Assembly (NCBI GenBank): GCA_038503035.1
Contig: JAVSML010025210.1
Span: forward strand, 26,044-90,043
DNA: 64,000 nt
Source of the DNA: Crocodylus rhombifer
Taxonomy: Eukaryota > Chordata > Crocodylia > Crocodylidae
Direction of reading: 5' to 3'
Under the pieces are notes generated by a model. The model did no database searches. It worked only from the letters and a program-made list of their open reading frames with translations, and was not told the DNA's origin. Position numbers and translations under genes: made by a program. Shown one piece after another: positions 34,741 to 47,012 of this stretch (its first letter is position 1; each line of letters starts with the position of its first letter).

Positions 34741-35720
34741 ATTTTCCAGTTGTCTGGGATTTCTCCCAATCACCACGAGTTTTCAGGGGTGAAGGCCAAA
34801 AGGTTGGCCCCACTGCTGTAGTGGGTTCGGGTGCAACCCTGACACTCACTACATCTGAAAACGCTGAAATCTGTTAGCCTGCTGTTGAGTAGGTCAGGGT
34901 TTAAAGAGCCAGGATTGCATAGAGAACTTGAAGAGAACCAGTGACAACACCTGATGGGAGCAGGAGCGGGGCAGCGGCAACTTTGGGGTAGGCTTCCCTA
35001 CCCAGCACTTGCCACCTTGGCTGGTGTAGGTGATAGATCCCTGTAACAGGAAACATATGGCTCCTATAACTGAGAGAGAAAAAATGGAGGTAAACTGCAC
35101 TCAGACAGTCAAGGGTCAGACTAGCTATAGAATGGCAGGCAGTCAGAGCCCTTTAAATGACAAATGCCCATTGGTGCACTAGTAGCACAGCAATAGTACA
35201 AGCGCCGAGTTACCTGGGGAAGCAGCAAAAGAACAAGTATAGTACATCCCAGGAGGGGCAGTGACAAAGGTCAGGAGCCCACATGCCTGATGCAGGGAGG
35301 GTGCATGTTTCAAACAGGAAGAATGAGTAAGATTTTGAGTAGGGGCATCTAGGACAGTTGCTTTGGAAGCAGAGTAGGATACCCCCATAGGTCAGATGGG
35401 TTTGTATGATTCACACACATCTTATATTCCTCAATCACTGATTGAACCCCAGTCCCACTCCCTTCAGCCTGGAACTCTGCGGTACCTTAGCTGAACTGTC
35501 CCTGGGTCCCTGAAGGGCAGACCCATAGCGATAAAGGATGGTGAAGTTATGCCTGGGAAAGCGCAGAATAAAACAGAAAGTCCAAACAACAACCTTGTAA
35601 GCAGGGACCATCATGCCCTGCACTGGCAGAGAGCAGCCTCCTGCCTGCTGGCTATTCCCCTTCCCAGGTGCCCTAGCTATCCCCCTACTGTCCTGACATG
35701 CTACCAAAGAAAGGGAAGCA
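34741..35720. other. No gene seen
   Basis: No supported coding sequence or repeat. Confidence 0.45.
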
Positions 35721-35721
35721 T

Positions 35722-35780
35722 GGCGGGGGGTCAGACTAGATGATCTGTCTAGGTCCCTTCCCACTCATTGATTCTATGAT
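35722..35780 (+). mobile_element. CR1 3'-end fragment
   Basis: GGTCAGACTAGATGATCTGT, CTAGGTCCCTTCCCACTC and GATTCTATGATCCTG form a sense CR1 terminus of about 60 bp. Confidence 0.85.
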
Positions 35781-37196
35781 CCTGTCCTCCTGCTGGCATT
35801 ACAGCCCAGGGAGAGTGGAGACAGTAAAAGATGAAAACCTGTTTTGTTGCAAGGCCTAAAAATAGCTTCTAGAGGCATACAAGAGTGCATGAAACAGGGG
35901 GGCAAATCGAAAGCTAAACTGTGCAGGTGTGTTCGGGACCTATCCAGGTGTCGGTAGCTTGTCAGCACCCTGCTGAGCCCCTTCCTGCCAGCTCTGCATT
36001 CCACTCTGGTGGGTATAATTTCTTGCCTGTTTGTAGCAGAGTGATTTGCTGTGTGAAGCAGATGGGGCAGAGACATACAGGGAAATTGCTGAGCAGTCTG
36101 AGAGAGCAGTTGTCCCTGCTACAGTCACTGGTGAAACTCTCTGTGACTCAAGTGGGGCCAGAATGGGACCCAATTCCATTGCTGCCCCTTCTCCCCATAC
36201 TCTGTTTCTCACACACAGGGAACATTTCACATCTGTCCTGTGGGAAGGGCTGAGTTTAATGAGCCCCTGCAAGAACGTGCTGGGCATGGTTAAGGCAAAA
36301 GAAAGTGGTTGAGCTTATTTTGAAAGCCTGTGCAGCAGAGAATACTCCCTCTGCAGAGGGAACAAAAGAAGAGGCCAAAGTGCAGTTGATCTGTAGTCAA
36401 TGGAGGCAAATTCCTGACCAAAGAGACTCCTCTGTTGCTACCTTTCTCTTAATTAAAAACAACCCCCCTGAGCAGAGCCATGGGGAGCGAAGCAGGAAGT
36501 GGCTGGCGGAGGAAGCTTGCTATTGGCCCAAAGGAAAGTAAACAAGAACGAGTAATTGAGGAAGTTTGCACCATGTTCTTGTGCGTCTCTGCCGAAGTCC
36601 AAAGGGGAGGCGCTTGTAAAGGACACTGGAAAAATTCCAGCGATGTTATCTGCCTCCACAGAGCAAGATTAGCTGAGAAGAGAAAAAAAAAAAGTTGTTT
36701 ACAAGTGCAGCAAGCTGCTAAGGCAGGCAGTTTTGCTAAATGGCAAAAGCACAGCAACAGCTAGGTCTGAGGTCTTCTACTGGTTCTGCTACTCTGACTC
36801 TGGAGAAGTGGGCCTGCTTTGGGCCTCAGTTTCCCCACCTTGCCCACCTTTATATAGATCAACTGCAAAATCACATTTTGCAGAATCCTAAAGCAAGAAG
36901 CTCAGGGGCAAATCTTTATTATATCCCTGTCAGTGCAAACAGGAAATTTGTGCTTCCATGACTATGTGCTATTGTGCATATTCTCTAGCTAAGAGAACCC
37001 CAGTGCAGGATGGAGGGCTCCGGCAGTGCTTGGTGCCGCCTCGGTGTTGTTTGCTCTGAAATCAAAACAGCACAACAGCAGGAAAAAAGAACCATTTCCA
37101 AAGGTGCTGACAACCCAGTTTGAATCACCTGTACTCGCCCTTAGGGTAAAAATGTCTCAGTACAGGCAGGGCTGCAAGTGGGTGAAGGTGTACATA
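35781..37196. other. No gene seen
   Basis: No supported coding sequence or mobile element. Confidence 0.45.
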
Positions 37197-38346
37197 TAGG
37201 GTGACCATATGGGACCATGGAAAATCCAGGACTCCACCCACCCCCTCAGGTCTCCCAGGGGGGACAGAGCCAACCAGAGCTGCAGTCCCTGCCCTGCTCT
37301 GCCAGGCACCTCAGTGGAGGGAGCATCTGGGCTGAGCCTGGGCATTGCCACAGGCAGGTGTGAGCCCCACTGCTGCCCCAGTGTCTCTGCCCTCCTGGTG
37401 CATCATGTCACTGTCCTGTTTGCCCAGTCACCCTCAGCACTGCCCTCAGAGCCCACCGGGGGACTTAAACCCATGGCTGCAGGGAGCCAGGGCCACTGCC
37501 CGGTGCTGCCAGGAGTGTAGGGCTGATGTCCCCCCTTCCTGCAGAAAGCCTGGGTGAGCAGGTAGCAGCCAGCACTGCCCCTGCCTACCCACACAGCTGC
37601 AGATGGCCAAATAATGCTGTCAAGGGTGGGGAGGGTCCATGCCACTGCCAGGCCTGGGCTGAGCATGCTGAGCTCCCCAGGGTCCCACCACAGCTCCCTG
37701 AGGGCACCTCCAAGCAGTGCTTATCATGCAACCGAGTCACATCTGAGCACAGGGCTGGGGGCAGAGTACAGCTGCACTATGTGTGGCTCCCGTGATGATG
37801 GCATACATCCAAGTAGGGCAGGCAGGGGTCAGGTCTGCCCTAGGGGAATGGACTGGTTGCCAGTGGGACACTTGGGCTGGGGGTGGCTGGGGCTGTCCAG
37901 GCAGGGGCACAGCCTGGAGCCATCCCACTGGATGGGGCGGGGCACAGCACCAGCTCCCACTGCACCCTGCCCTCCACAAGCCTGAGCAAGCGACTGGGCA
38001 CAGAGACTAGAGCAGAGCCTGGAGCTGCACCCCCAAACACAGGTCCCTGGCAGCCAGGTGAGCAGAAGTGGGGAGGGAACCCCACTCCCCTCAGGCCAGA
38101 GCTCTGAGCCCCCCCGGCCCCCCTGGGGAGCCCCGTCCTTACCTGGCTCGGGGAGTGGCTGCTCCCTGGTCCAGACTCCACTGAGCTGTGAGGCAGGAGT
38201 CTCTCACACAGTACAGTCAGTCAGAGCCAGGCATGTGTGGGCAGGTCCTCACTAATACAGGACTTTTGCTTCAATTTTCTCCAGCAGCAGGGATGCCTCC
38301 GAAATCTGGGACTGTCCCCACCAATCCAGGAAATATGGTCACCCTA
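37197..38346. mobile_element. Non-autonomous hAT-like transposon, 1150 bp
   Basis: Both ends carry TAGGGTGACCATAT in inverted orientation, a perfect 14-bp terminal repeat, with further looser matches inward. The first 10 bases equal the terminus at 9905. Flanks TGTACATA (37189-37196) and TGTAAACT (38347-38354) are a partial 8-bp match, so the target duplication is decayed or altered. The interior is GC-rich with no transposase. Open stretches inside are shadows of the composition. Confidence 0.8.
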
Positions 38347-38671
38347 TGTAAACTCTATAAAAGCAAACCCTATAGCCATTCATGCTGTTAGGCTCCAATC
38401 AGCAGTCCCAGTTCAGTGTTTCTAGGTTCATTCAGAAAATGCCTAGGGGGTGGCATCAGTGCTTCCAGCGAGCAGCAGGCAGCTGGATGCTGTCCAGCAA
38501 ACAACCACACAAAGTCAGGTCTCAAAACATTCACAGACTAAGAATGGGACAAATTCTTCTGCTAATTCCTTTGCAACAATGCAGTTGGCTCCATCAATCA
38601 GTTTGGGCAAAAACACCAAGCTGCATTTCCCAAACTTAGTTTCCTGCCCTCCTGCTGGGTATCACCTAGAC

Positions 38672-39174
38672 CAGGCTGTCCAACTGTGAGCCGCAGCCTG
38701 TGAAGGAGTAACATGCAGCCTGTGGACCCCCATTTGGCCCCTGCTCCACCTGTGGCTCTTGCAGCAGTGGTAGCCACTAGCCAGTGTATCTGGACTTCAC
38801 CTCCTTCTTCCTCTGGCTCCTGGTTCCTACCCATGCTGGTGGGGCAGTGTAGTGGAAGGGGCCAGGATGCCTCTGCTGCATGCTGCAGGTAGACTGCCTG
38901 CACAGTGTTTATGGCTGGGACAGGGGTGGGGTTGCTGTGTGCCTGGTGGGAGGAGCAGGGCTGCCTGCTCTGCAGGGTGGGCTGCCCTCTTGGAGAGGAG
39001 GTGGGGGGCTATGCACAGGGGTGGGGAGGAGAGAAGCTGAGCTGTGCACATGGCAGAGGGGAGGGGCAAGCTGGATTGTATATGCAGCAGGGCCGGGGTC
39101 TAGGGATGCTGGCGCCTGTGGGATACAGTCCCTGTGTCTATGGCTCCTGGCTGTCCAGATGTTGAACAGCCATG
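38672..39174. mobile_element. hAT-like MITE, 503 bp
   Basis: Starts CAGGCTGTCCAACTG and ends GTTGAACAGCCATG, its imperfect inverse. The flanks begin with the same four bases (ACCTAGAC and ACCTTGAA), so an 8-bp duplication is possible but not proven. The 5' end with CAACTGTGAGCCGCAGCC is a common pattern in vertebrate hAT elements. Confidence 0.6.
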
Positions 39175-39487
39175 ACCTTGAACTTTCTCTTCATTGTACA
39201 AAAATGAAGCCGCAAGCACCTAGCCAGATGGGCAGACAAAAGGATGACGGTTTGTAGTGCAGCAGCAGACAGAAGCCAGCCAATCTGGGCCCCTTTGTTC
39301 TGGAGCTATACAAACATAGCAAGCAACTCCCAAATTGCACAAAGAATGAGGCAAGGCAATAGGCTGGCAAGGTGGGAAGCAGGATGGCACCATTAACAGG
39401 ATGCGGGCAATTATTAGCCACTAAGAAACAAAGATCCAATCTACCCATTATGGGGTGCTGCTTCCTGTGAACACTACAAAAGAAAGG

Positions 39488-39696
39488 TGCCTGTAGATGT
39501 GCAGGGATGCTGCTCCAACATACTGCAATTACAGATTAATTGTGTCTGCTGGAACGTGCTAATTAGCACACTCCAGCAGCCTCTGCATTTTGTGTATTCA
39601 GTGAACTCATGCTTCAAAATCGCAGGGGGGGGGTGCAATCATGGGTGGGGTGCTTTAACTAAAACTTGTCAAACAAACTTTAAAGTGCTCCCATTT
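39488..39696. repeat. Palindromic MITE family member, truncated by CR1
   Basis: Contains GCTGGAACGTGCTAATTAGC with ACACTCCAGC (a hairpin also seen near 13465-13495), then TTCAAAATCGCAGGGGG, GTGCTTTAACTAAAACTTGT and AACTTTAAAGTGCTCCC, which parallel the hairpin at 13335-13451. It stops where the CR1 at 39697 begins. Confidence 0.6.
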
Positions 39697-41930
39697 GGGT
39701 GACAGTGATCATTGTCCGCTGGAATTCACCATCCAGTGCAAGGTGGCAAAGGCCTACAGCAAGGCAGCAGCCATAAATTTCAGGAGGGCATACTTCAGTG
39801 AGCTAAGGAGAATAGTCAGGGAAACACTGAGGTCCTGGAGGGGAGGGGAGCCAGGTGTCCAAGGAGAGTGGTCGCTTCTTAAGGAGACGATCCTCCAAGC
39901 CCAAAGGGAGGTAATCCCAACACGGATCAAAGGGAGCAGGAGGGCACATAAGCCCCCATGGCTCACCAAAAGCATCTGGGAATGTCTCCTAGCAAAAAGG
40001 GAGGCGTACACCCAATGGCAGGGAGGGGCCATCCCCAGGGAGGACTATACTGTGGTTGCTCAGGAATGCAGGGGGGCAGTCAGGAAGGCCAAGGCGGAGA
40101 TGGGACTGGGACTAGCTTCCTGGATCAAGGACAACAAGAAGTCCTTTTTTAAATACACAGGAGGCAAAAAGAAGGTCCCGGGTAATGTGGGGCCCCTGCA
40201 AGACACGCTAGGAAATTTGGTCGTCACACCAGATGACAAAGCTAACCTATTTAACGACTTCTTTGCCTCAATTTCCTGAGCAGGGTCCAGATCAGCCCCC
40301 TCACTGGGCCCCACTAAGGCCCCAGGGGAGGCGCACCTAGGCCAAGGGTCAGTGAGGATCTAGTCAGGGAACATCTGGAGGGACTGGATGTATTCAAGTC
40401 AGCCAGTCTGGACGATCTCCACCCTAGAGTACTGAGGGAATTAGCTGAGGTCATTGTGGGACCCCTGGCACAGCTTTACAAGCACTCGTGGTGCTCTGGT
40501 GTGGTGCCAGAGGACTGGAAGAGGGCCAATGTGGTTCCCATCTTCAAAAAAGGGAGGAAGGAGGACCCAGGAAACTATAGGCCACTTAGTCTTACCTTGA
40601 TCCTGGGCAAGCTTTTTGAGAGAATTATTCTGGCACATGTCCACGAGGGGGAGATGATGCTCAGGGGCAACCAACATGGGTTCATTAGAGGCAGGTCTTG
40701 TCAGACCAACCTGGTGGCCTCCTATGACCAGGTCACCAAATCCTTAGATGCAGGGGTAGCAGTACACACAGTCTTCCTGGACTTTCAGAAGACCTTCGAC
40801 ACTGTCTCTCACCCCATTCTCATTAAAAAACTGGGGGACTGTGGTGTTGACACCTACACAGTCAAATGCGTCACCAACTGGCTGGAGGGTCGCACCCAGA
40901 GGGTGGTAGTGGACAGGTCATTTTCAACCTGGAGGGATGTGGGCAGTGGGGTCCCATGGGGCTTGGTCCTTGGGCCCCCACTGTTCAACATCTTCATCAG
41001 TGACTTGGATGAGGGGGTAAAAAGCACCCTGTTCAAATTTGCTGATGACACTAAGATGTGGATGTGGGCATGCTAGAAGGGAGGAATAGGCTGCAATCGG
41101 ACCTAGACAGGTTACAGGGGTGGGCAGATAAGAATAGGATGGGATTCATCACTAACAAGTGCAAGGTTCCGCACTTGGGGAAGAAGAACCAGCACCATAC
41201 CTACAGGCTGGGGAACTCCCTTCTCATCAGTGCAGAGGCAGAAAAGGATCTTGGAGTCATCATTGATGCCAAGATGAACATGGGCCGGCAGTGTGGGGAT
41301 GCAGTCAGGAAGGCCAACCGCACCTTGTCATGCATCCACAGATGCATCTCAAACAGGTCCAAGGAGGTGATCCTCCCCCTCTATGCGGCACTGGTCAGGC
41401 CGCAGCTGGAGTACTGCATCCAGTTCTGGGCACCGCACATCAGGAGGGATGTGGACAACATGGAGAGGGGCTAGAGGAGGGCCACTCGCATGATCAGGGG
41501 GCAGCAGGGCAGGCCCTATGAGGACAGGCTACGGGACCTGAACCTGTTCAGCCTCCACAAGAGAAGGCTGAGGGGGATCAGGTGGCCTGTTACAAACTAG
41601 TCAGAGGGGACCAGCAGGCACTGGGGGAGTCCCTGTTCCCCCGAGCACTACCAGGAGTGACTAGAAGTAACGGTCACAAGCTGACAGAGTGTAAATTCAG
41701 ATTAGACGTCAGGAGGCACTACTTCACTGTCAGGGCGGGTAGGATCTGGAACCAACTTCGAAGTGAAGTGGTGCTGGTTCCTACCCTGGGGGTCTTTAAG
41801 ACAAGACTTGACAATCACCTTGCTGGGGTCGTTTGATCCCAGTACTCTTTCTGCCATGGCAGCAGGTCAGACTTGATGATCTGCTCAGGTCCCTTCCGAC
41901 CCTACTAACTATGAAACAATGAAACTATTT
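39697..41930 (+). mobile_element. CR1 LINE, 2.2 kb, end of endonuclease plus reverse transcriptase
   Basis: This is the longest CR1 in the window. It opens with GDSDHCPLEFTIQCK, the end of the APE-type endonuclease (the SDH catalytic motif), followed by the linker to KANLFNDFFASIS (40279). After decayed sequence the RT resumes at 40456: [20 protein letters not shown], motif [18 protein letters not shown], motif [19 protein letters not shown] and catalytic [11 protein letters not shown] frame change near 41070 leads to GFITNKCKVPHLGKKNQ and LEYCIQFWAP, another near 41500 to the last stretch (41582-41836), and the terminus AGGTCCCTTCCGACCCTACT ends it. Motif B carries W instead of the usual Q (GVPWG for GVPQG). 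At least three frame breaks make it inactive. Confidence 0.95.
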
Positions 41931-41939
41931 TAAGGCATG

Positions 41940-42060
41940 GGATGCTGAATGCATGAGATGCTGCAGGTGCCTTCATTAAAGCAGCTCTTGGAGCCATTCT
42001 AATTAAAGCGCCACTCCCTCCCCCTTCCCAACCCCTAGAGTATGTGTAAAGATGCCCAAA
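41940..42060. repeat. Palindromic MITE family member
   Basis: CATTAAAGCAGCTCTTGGAG (41974-41993) folds onto CCATTCTAATTAAAG, giving the same stem as at 13278 and 17524. A possible terminus TGTGTAAAGATGCCC lies at 42043-42057. Confidence 0.6.
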
Positions 42061-42425
42061 GTGTCTTATGCTGGATCTTGAGGTAGAGGGAAGAAGAGGA
42101 AGGTCTAGAAAATGTCTTTCCATTTGAAGTGCAATGGGTTCTTCACTGGGGAACACACTCATACCTGCCTACCCTAAAGAGGAGGGAGTGGAGGTAGCCA
42201 ACCACTGGAAACCATAGGCAACACATAGGGAATTGGTCCCTGAGATTGGCCCTCACCAGCCGGGGAGTGGGGGTCAACTGCCAGTGTCCCTCCCCGCCAC
42301 CCCCTCTCTGAGAACGTGGGGATGCCCAGAGAAGAGTGGGATTGGCGATCGGCCACTGGGAGGCACTCCCCCGATAGGTGAACTATTACTCAATGAGCAT
42401 TGCAGATATCTGCTAAATGGTTGTT

Positions 42426-42435
42426 NNNNNNNNNN
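42426..42435. other. Assembly gap (10 N)
   Basis: Ten Ns. The round number suggests a placeholder gap, so true size and the sequence across it are unknown. GC-rich sequence follows to about 42600. Confidence 1.
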
Positions 42436-43641
42436 AGAGCCAAACTGTGGGAACACACCTGGGGAGATGCCACCACCATGCCCCGGGGCATGCTCCGTCC
42501 CCGCCCGCCTGCCCATGCATACCCCCTACAGCCTTTCTAAGTATCCCTGGGGGTACGCATATTCCCCGTTGGCAACCCCCGCATTACATCATTGTAAGCT
42601 CACAAGTGAGCAGACAACCTTCAGCAGCAATAGAAAAGAGTAGCCAGGACAAGGAGATATTGGACTGGGGCTCACATGTCTCTGGGAATAATTGATAAAG
42701 TCTTTCTGAGGCCCTCACATCATAGTTAGGGGTCTGCACAACTCAAGGAAGCAGCTGGCCAATTTCACAGGCAGATTGTGGGGCTGGGTTTACTGTGGCA
42801 CCCCCCCCCCCCCATACCTCTTATTAGTCAAAGGGTCCCAGTGGCTCTGCCTCACACCACTGATTGGTGCAAGAAAATGCTAGGTCTAAGCAGTAAACCA
42901 GCTCCACCTGGACATTTCTACTGCTGGTATTCAGTCTCTATCTCTATTCTGGATACACATATCTGCCTGTATGTGGTGCATCAACATCAAGGGTTACAGT
43001 CTGTTTTGGAAGACAGGGCTGGGAGAAAAGCTTGCCTTGTATGTCAAAAACACATACTTTTGTTCCCTGGTTCAGGAGAAAGATAACAGCAAAGCAGAAT
43101 TCATTTAGGTGAAGATGAAAAGTGAAAGATGCAGCACCAAATTAATAGTGGGGATTTATTATAGGCCACCAAATCAGGACAAGGAGGTGGATGAGGCACT
43201 TTTCAAGCAGATACCAAATCTATCCAAAAGCTATGGAATGGTACTGATAGGAGACTTCAATTTTCTGGAAATTTGCTGGAAGAACAATACAGCCAAACAT
43301 AAAATGTCAAGCTGATTCCTAACTTGTGAAGACAACTTTCTGTTCCAGAAAGTGGAGGATACAACTAGGGGATCTGGCTCTTGTCTTGACCAACAGGGAA
43401 GAACTGGTTCAGAATGTAAAGGTTAGGAGTAACTTGGGAGGATGCGATCATGATACAATTGAATTCCAGGTCATGAAATAGGGAAAGCATTAGGTCAGCA
43501 AAATTAGGATGCTAGATTTCAAAAAGGTGGATTTAATCCAACTCAAGGAGTCATGGTGTCATGGGAGGATAGACTAAAGGATAAAAGTGCCCAGGAGGGC
43601 TGGGAGTTTCTAATGAGCACACTATTGGAAGCCCAACTCTC

Positions 43642-43683
43642 CCAACATGATGAAAGCACAAGAAGGTGCTTTCATCATGTTGG
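43642..43683. repeat. Perfect 18-bp hairpin within the old CR1
   Basis: CCAACATGATGAAAGCAC (43642-43659) and its exact inverse GTGCTTTCATCATGTTGG (43666-43683) are separated by AAGAAG. Confidence 0.9.
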
Positions 43684-44152
43684 AGGGAAGGTTGGAGTAT
43701 CCCCTATTCCTGCTGTGCAGTTTAACAAAGATAAGTGCAAAGTGCTGCATCTAGGGAGAAAGAATCACCAACGCACCTACAAGCTGGGAGGTGACTTTCT
43801 AAGCAGCACAGCAGCAGAAAGGGATCTTGGAGACATAGCCAACTCCAAAATGAACATGAGTTGTCAATGTGACAAAGTAAAGCCAACCCACTCTTTCGTG
43901 CATTAGAAGGTGCATCATAAGCAGGTCTAAGGAGGTGATACTTCCCCTCTATGTGGCATTGGTAAGACCGCAGCTGGAGTAATGCATCCAGTTCTGCACA
44001 CCGCACTTCAAGAGGGATGTAGATAACCTTGAGACAGTCCAGAGGAGGGCTAGTGGTATGGCTATGGGCCTGCAGGTAAGATCCTATGAGGAGAGATTGA
44101 GGGACCTGAATCTTTTCAGCCTTCGCAAAAGAAGTCTGAGAGGGAATCTTAT

Positions 44153-44805
44153 AGATTCATAGAGTCAGAAGGGACCTCACTGGGCCATCTAGTCCGACCC
44201 TCTGCCCCTGGCAGGCAAAAAGAGTCACTAACCCTGGGGTCATGTGATCCCAGCCAGGTGCCTGCCCAGTCTCTTTTTGAAGACCCCCAAGGTTGGAGTG
44301 AGCACCACCTCCGTTGGGAGCGCATTCCAGATTCTGGCAACCTTGACCACGAAGACCTTTTCCTAATGTCCAACCTAAACCTTCTCTCTAGTAGCTTATG
44401 GCCATTGTTCCTTGTCATTCCAGGGGGTGCCCTGGTGAACAGATTGTTGCTTACTTCATGTTGCTCTCCCCTTATGAATTCATATGCTGCCACAAGGTCC
44501 CCTCTCAGCTTTCTCTTGGAGAAGCTGAAAAGGTTAAGGTCCCTTAGCCTTTCCTTGTAGGGCCTTCCCTGCAGGCCTTTAATCAGGCGAGTGACTCTTC
44601 TTTGGACCCTCTACAGGTTGTCTGCATCCCATTTGAACTGTGGCATCCAGAACTGGACACAATACTCCAGCTTTGGTCTGACCAGTGCCGCATAGAGGGG
44701 GAGAATCACTTTCCTGGACCTGTTTGTGAAGCACCTATGGATGCACGAGAAGGTTGGCTCTGCCAACTACTTAATCACATTGGCAACTTGTAGCCACCTA
44801 CCAAT
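44153..44805 (-). mobile_element. CR1 LINE nested in an older CR1
   Basis: The + strand opens with ATAGATTCATAGAGTCAGAA, GGGACCTCACTGGGCCATCT, an antisense CR1 terminus. Minus-strand coding includes MAAYEFIRGEQHEVSNNLFT and TRNNGHKLLERRFRLDIRK. It is 5'-truncated near 44805. The flanking host CR1 joins up well across it, with at most a few shared bases (CTT), as expected for CR1. Confidence 0.9.
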
Positions 44806-45128
44806 TCATCAGGGTGTAGGAGCAACAGGGAATAGGGGATACTGTTTAGCAGGACGCCCCTTGGGGTTACTAGGAACAACAGCCATAAACTGACAGAGAG
44901 CAGATTTAGATTAGACATTAGAAAGAATTTTTTTATGGTGAGGGTTACCAAAATCTAAAATGGGTTTCCAAGGGAGGTGGTGCTCTTCCCTACCTTGGAG
45001 GTCTTTAAGAGGAGACCAGACAAGTACCTAGCTGGGGTCATCTGAACACAACACTCTTTCCTGCCCAGGGCAGGGGGTCGGACTCGATGATTTACTTAGG
45101 TCCTGTCAGACCCTAAAAACCTATGAAC

Positions 45129-46899
45129 TCTATTAAATGGTCTTGGTAATGACTGTCCAAAATTATCTCCATCATCAGCTAGCGTCATCACCATTCCTGT
45201 GCTAATGAGACACAGAGTTACATCTAAGCAAGAGCTTTATGTTCATTTTCACTTCTAAAGCTTGGCTTGTTGACATATTGACTTCATGTCAAACTGAACA
45301 AACTGTGTTTACTTCTGTCTGTGTTTTCTCCCAGCTTTGCTTTCATGTATCATTACCTGCACTGAGTGCAATGCTGCCTTTAAACCATTTATGATGTTCC
45401 TAAAACACAAAAAAAGTGTGAATTACACTCCTTTCTTTTCTCCTGATCAGTTTGACAGCAAGCTTGCAGAGTGCTACACATGCAATGTCTAGTGTGGATT
45501 AGATTTTTTGTTAAGGCTTCTTTCCAGGCATCATGTAGAGAATTCTAACAGCTAACAATAAACTTTAAATTAAACTTGATATTTTACCACAGCAAGATAT
45601 CAAAGGTATAAAAGCTTTACAACTCTCAGCAGTTCAAGGGAAGACTTACAGTGTAAACTCCCTTGGAACAAATATTCTGCCTGATAAAACAAATAAGGAA
45701 GAAATCTCATTGCTGAGAATTTCACCATTGCAGCCATGGGAGAGCTACAGTTCACATTCATACAGTGCAGAGCAATCCAAATGTAAAGTACAAAGAGAAT
45801 GGGATTTGTCACCAGGCACAATTTATTGTTAAAAGATAAATATAGCAGACCTGTAAGGGAAAGAAGCCACAGAAACATGGAGATAAGTATATAATGTCAT
45901 AAGCATAGATTATTTGCACAGGTAGAACTGCCACCTAGTATGTGCCACCTAGCAAGTCCAAGGGATCACTATGCTGTGCTCTTTGACCTCTAGGAACTTC
46001 ACAGCAACAGTGCTAGGAAGAGAACATTTAACACCATACGCTAAAATCACAAGCACCACCTCGTGTTCCTAACAATGAATTCACTCTTAGTGCTGCGCCT
46101 GACATCTAGCTCAGTAAACCTGCTTCCATGCAGTAAAAGTGATATGCATGCCTACATGTGTGCATGCACATCCACCCATGTTAGCTAGTTCTGTGGAATG
46201 CTACATTGGGAAGCAGCGACATTAGAGTTATGATTAAGAGCAGTTTAATGTTTAACAGCTGCTTTATCTAGTTGCTGTTAAACTTAATCACTAAGATTTT
46301 CTTGAGGTTCCTGATTTCTCACTACCTCACTGGGACTCCAGCTACTTCAACAGTTCAAATTGGGGTAGCTTGAGCAAGAAGTCCTTTACAGTGCCACCAA
46401 TAAATTTCACTTGACATTAACATTTATAGTTCTCATAAACACTCTTCTGCACACATTTTAGGCTCAAATTATTGCACTGATCCACCACAAACTGATTGGT
46501 TTCATTTCAATGAGTATTTGGAACTCATTGCCTTTTAAGGGAAACTATTTCAAGAGCAGAGAGGCTGGCGCAGCCCTTGGTCTCAAGCCCGCAGCAGGAA
46601 GCCTGCCCTCACCCCATGCACAAAATCCAGAGGAACATATGCTCCCCATGCCTCTCCCGGGGGTGCACACAGTGGTGGGGAGGCTCTCCCCCGCCCCACC
46701 CCCTGCACCCCCAAATGAGCTGCCTGTAGTTTCATCGCATTCCCAGGGTTGCATTCACTGCCCCACTGGGCAACACCTGTCCTGCTCCCTCCCTCACCAG
46801 GGGGGCCTCGATCTGCACCCCCCACACACCCCTTCCCTCCCCCAAACCTCTTTGCCCCCACAGACTTACTGACAAGATGCTGCTCTCCAGGCTGCCGGG
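45129..46899. other. No gene seen
   Basis: AT-rich to 46500, then GC-rich 46550-46870. The GC-rich part may be the body of the hAT-like element ending at 47012. No coding support. Confidence 0.45.
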
Positions 46900-47012
46900 G
46901 TGCATTCCTGAAAATCAGCTATCAAATCAGTATTCACCAATATGGTTGGCTAATAACCGGTTATCAGTATGGCCAAGAAACTTTTATTGGTGCACCCCTA
47001 TTTTCCAGCCCT
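46900..47012 (-). mobile_element. End of a hAT-like MITE with repeated short motif
   Basis: Read on the minus strand it begins near ATAGGGGTGCACCAATAAAA and continues TTTCTTGGCCATACTGATAA, CCGGTTATTAGCCAACC, a pattern seen in vertebrate hAT-related repeats. The other end is not placed. Confidence 0.45.

Larger units (their letters stand above)
43085..45128 (+). mobile_element. Old CR1 LINE, interrupted
   Basis: From 43109 the + strand encodes part of the APE endonuclease: LIVGIYYRPPNQDKEVDEAL and MVLIGDFNFLEICWKNN (the GDFN motif). Most of the reverse transcriptase is lost. The thumb region resumes at about 43720 (FNKDKCKVLHLGRKNHQRTY) and runs to 44152. There a younger antisense CR1 (44153-44805) cuts in. 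The original continues at about 44806 with TAGCCACCTACCAATTCATC, then the C-terminal part, and ends near 45128 with GGACTCGATGATTTACTTAG, GTCCTGTCAGACCC. Internal deletions and stops show age. Confidence 0.85.

Noticed and set aside
37197..38346. Open frames of 75-125 codons in the hAT interior
   Set aside because: They overlap on both strands in GC-rich non-coding sequence with no transposase motifs.
42233..42695. Open frames spanning the N gap
   Set aside because: They contain unknown residues and have no recognisable domain.
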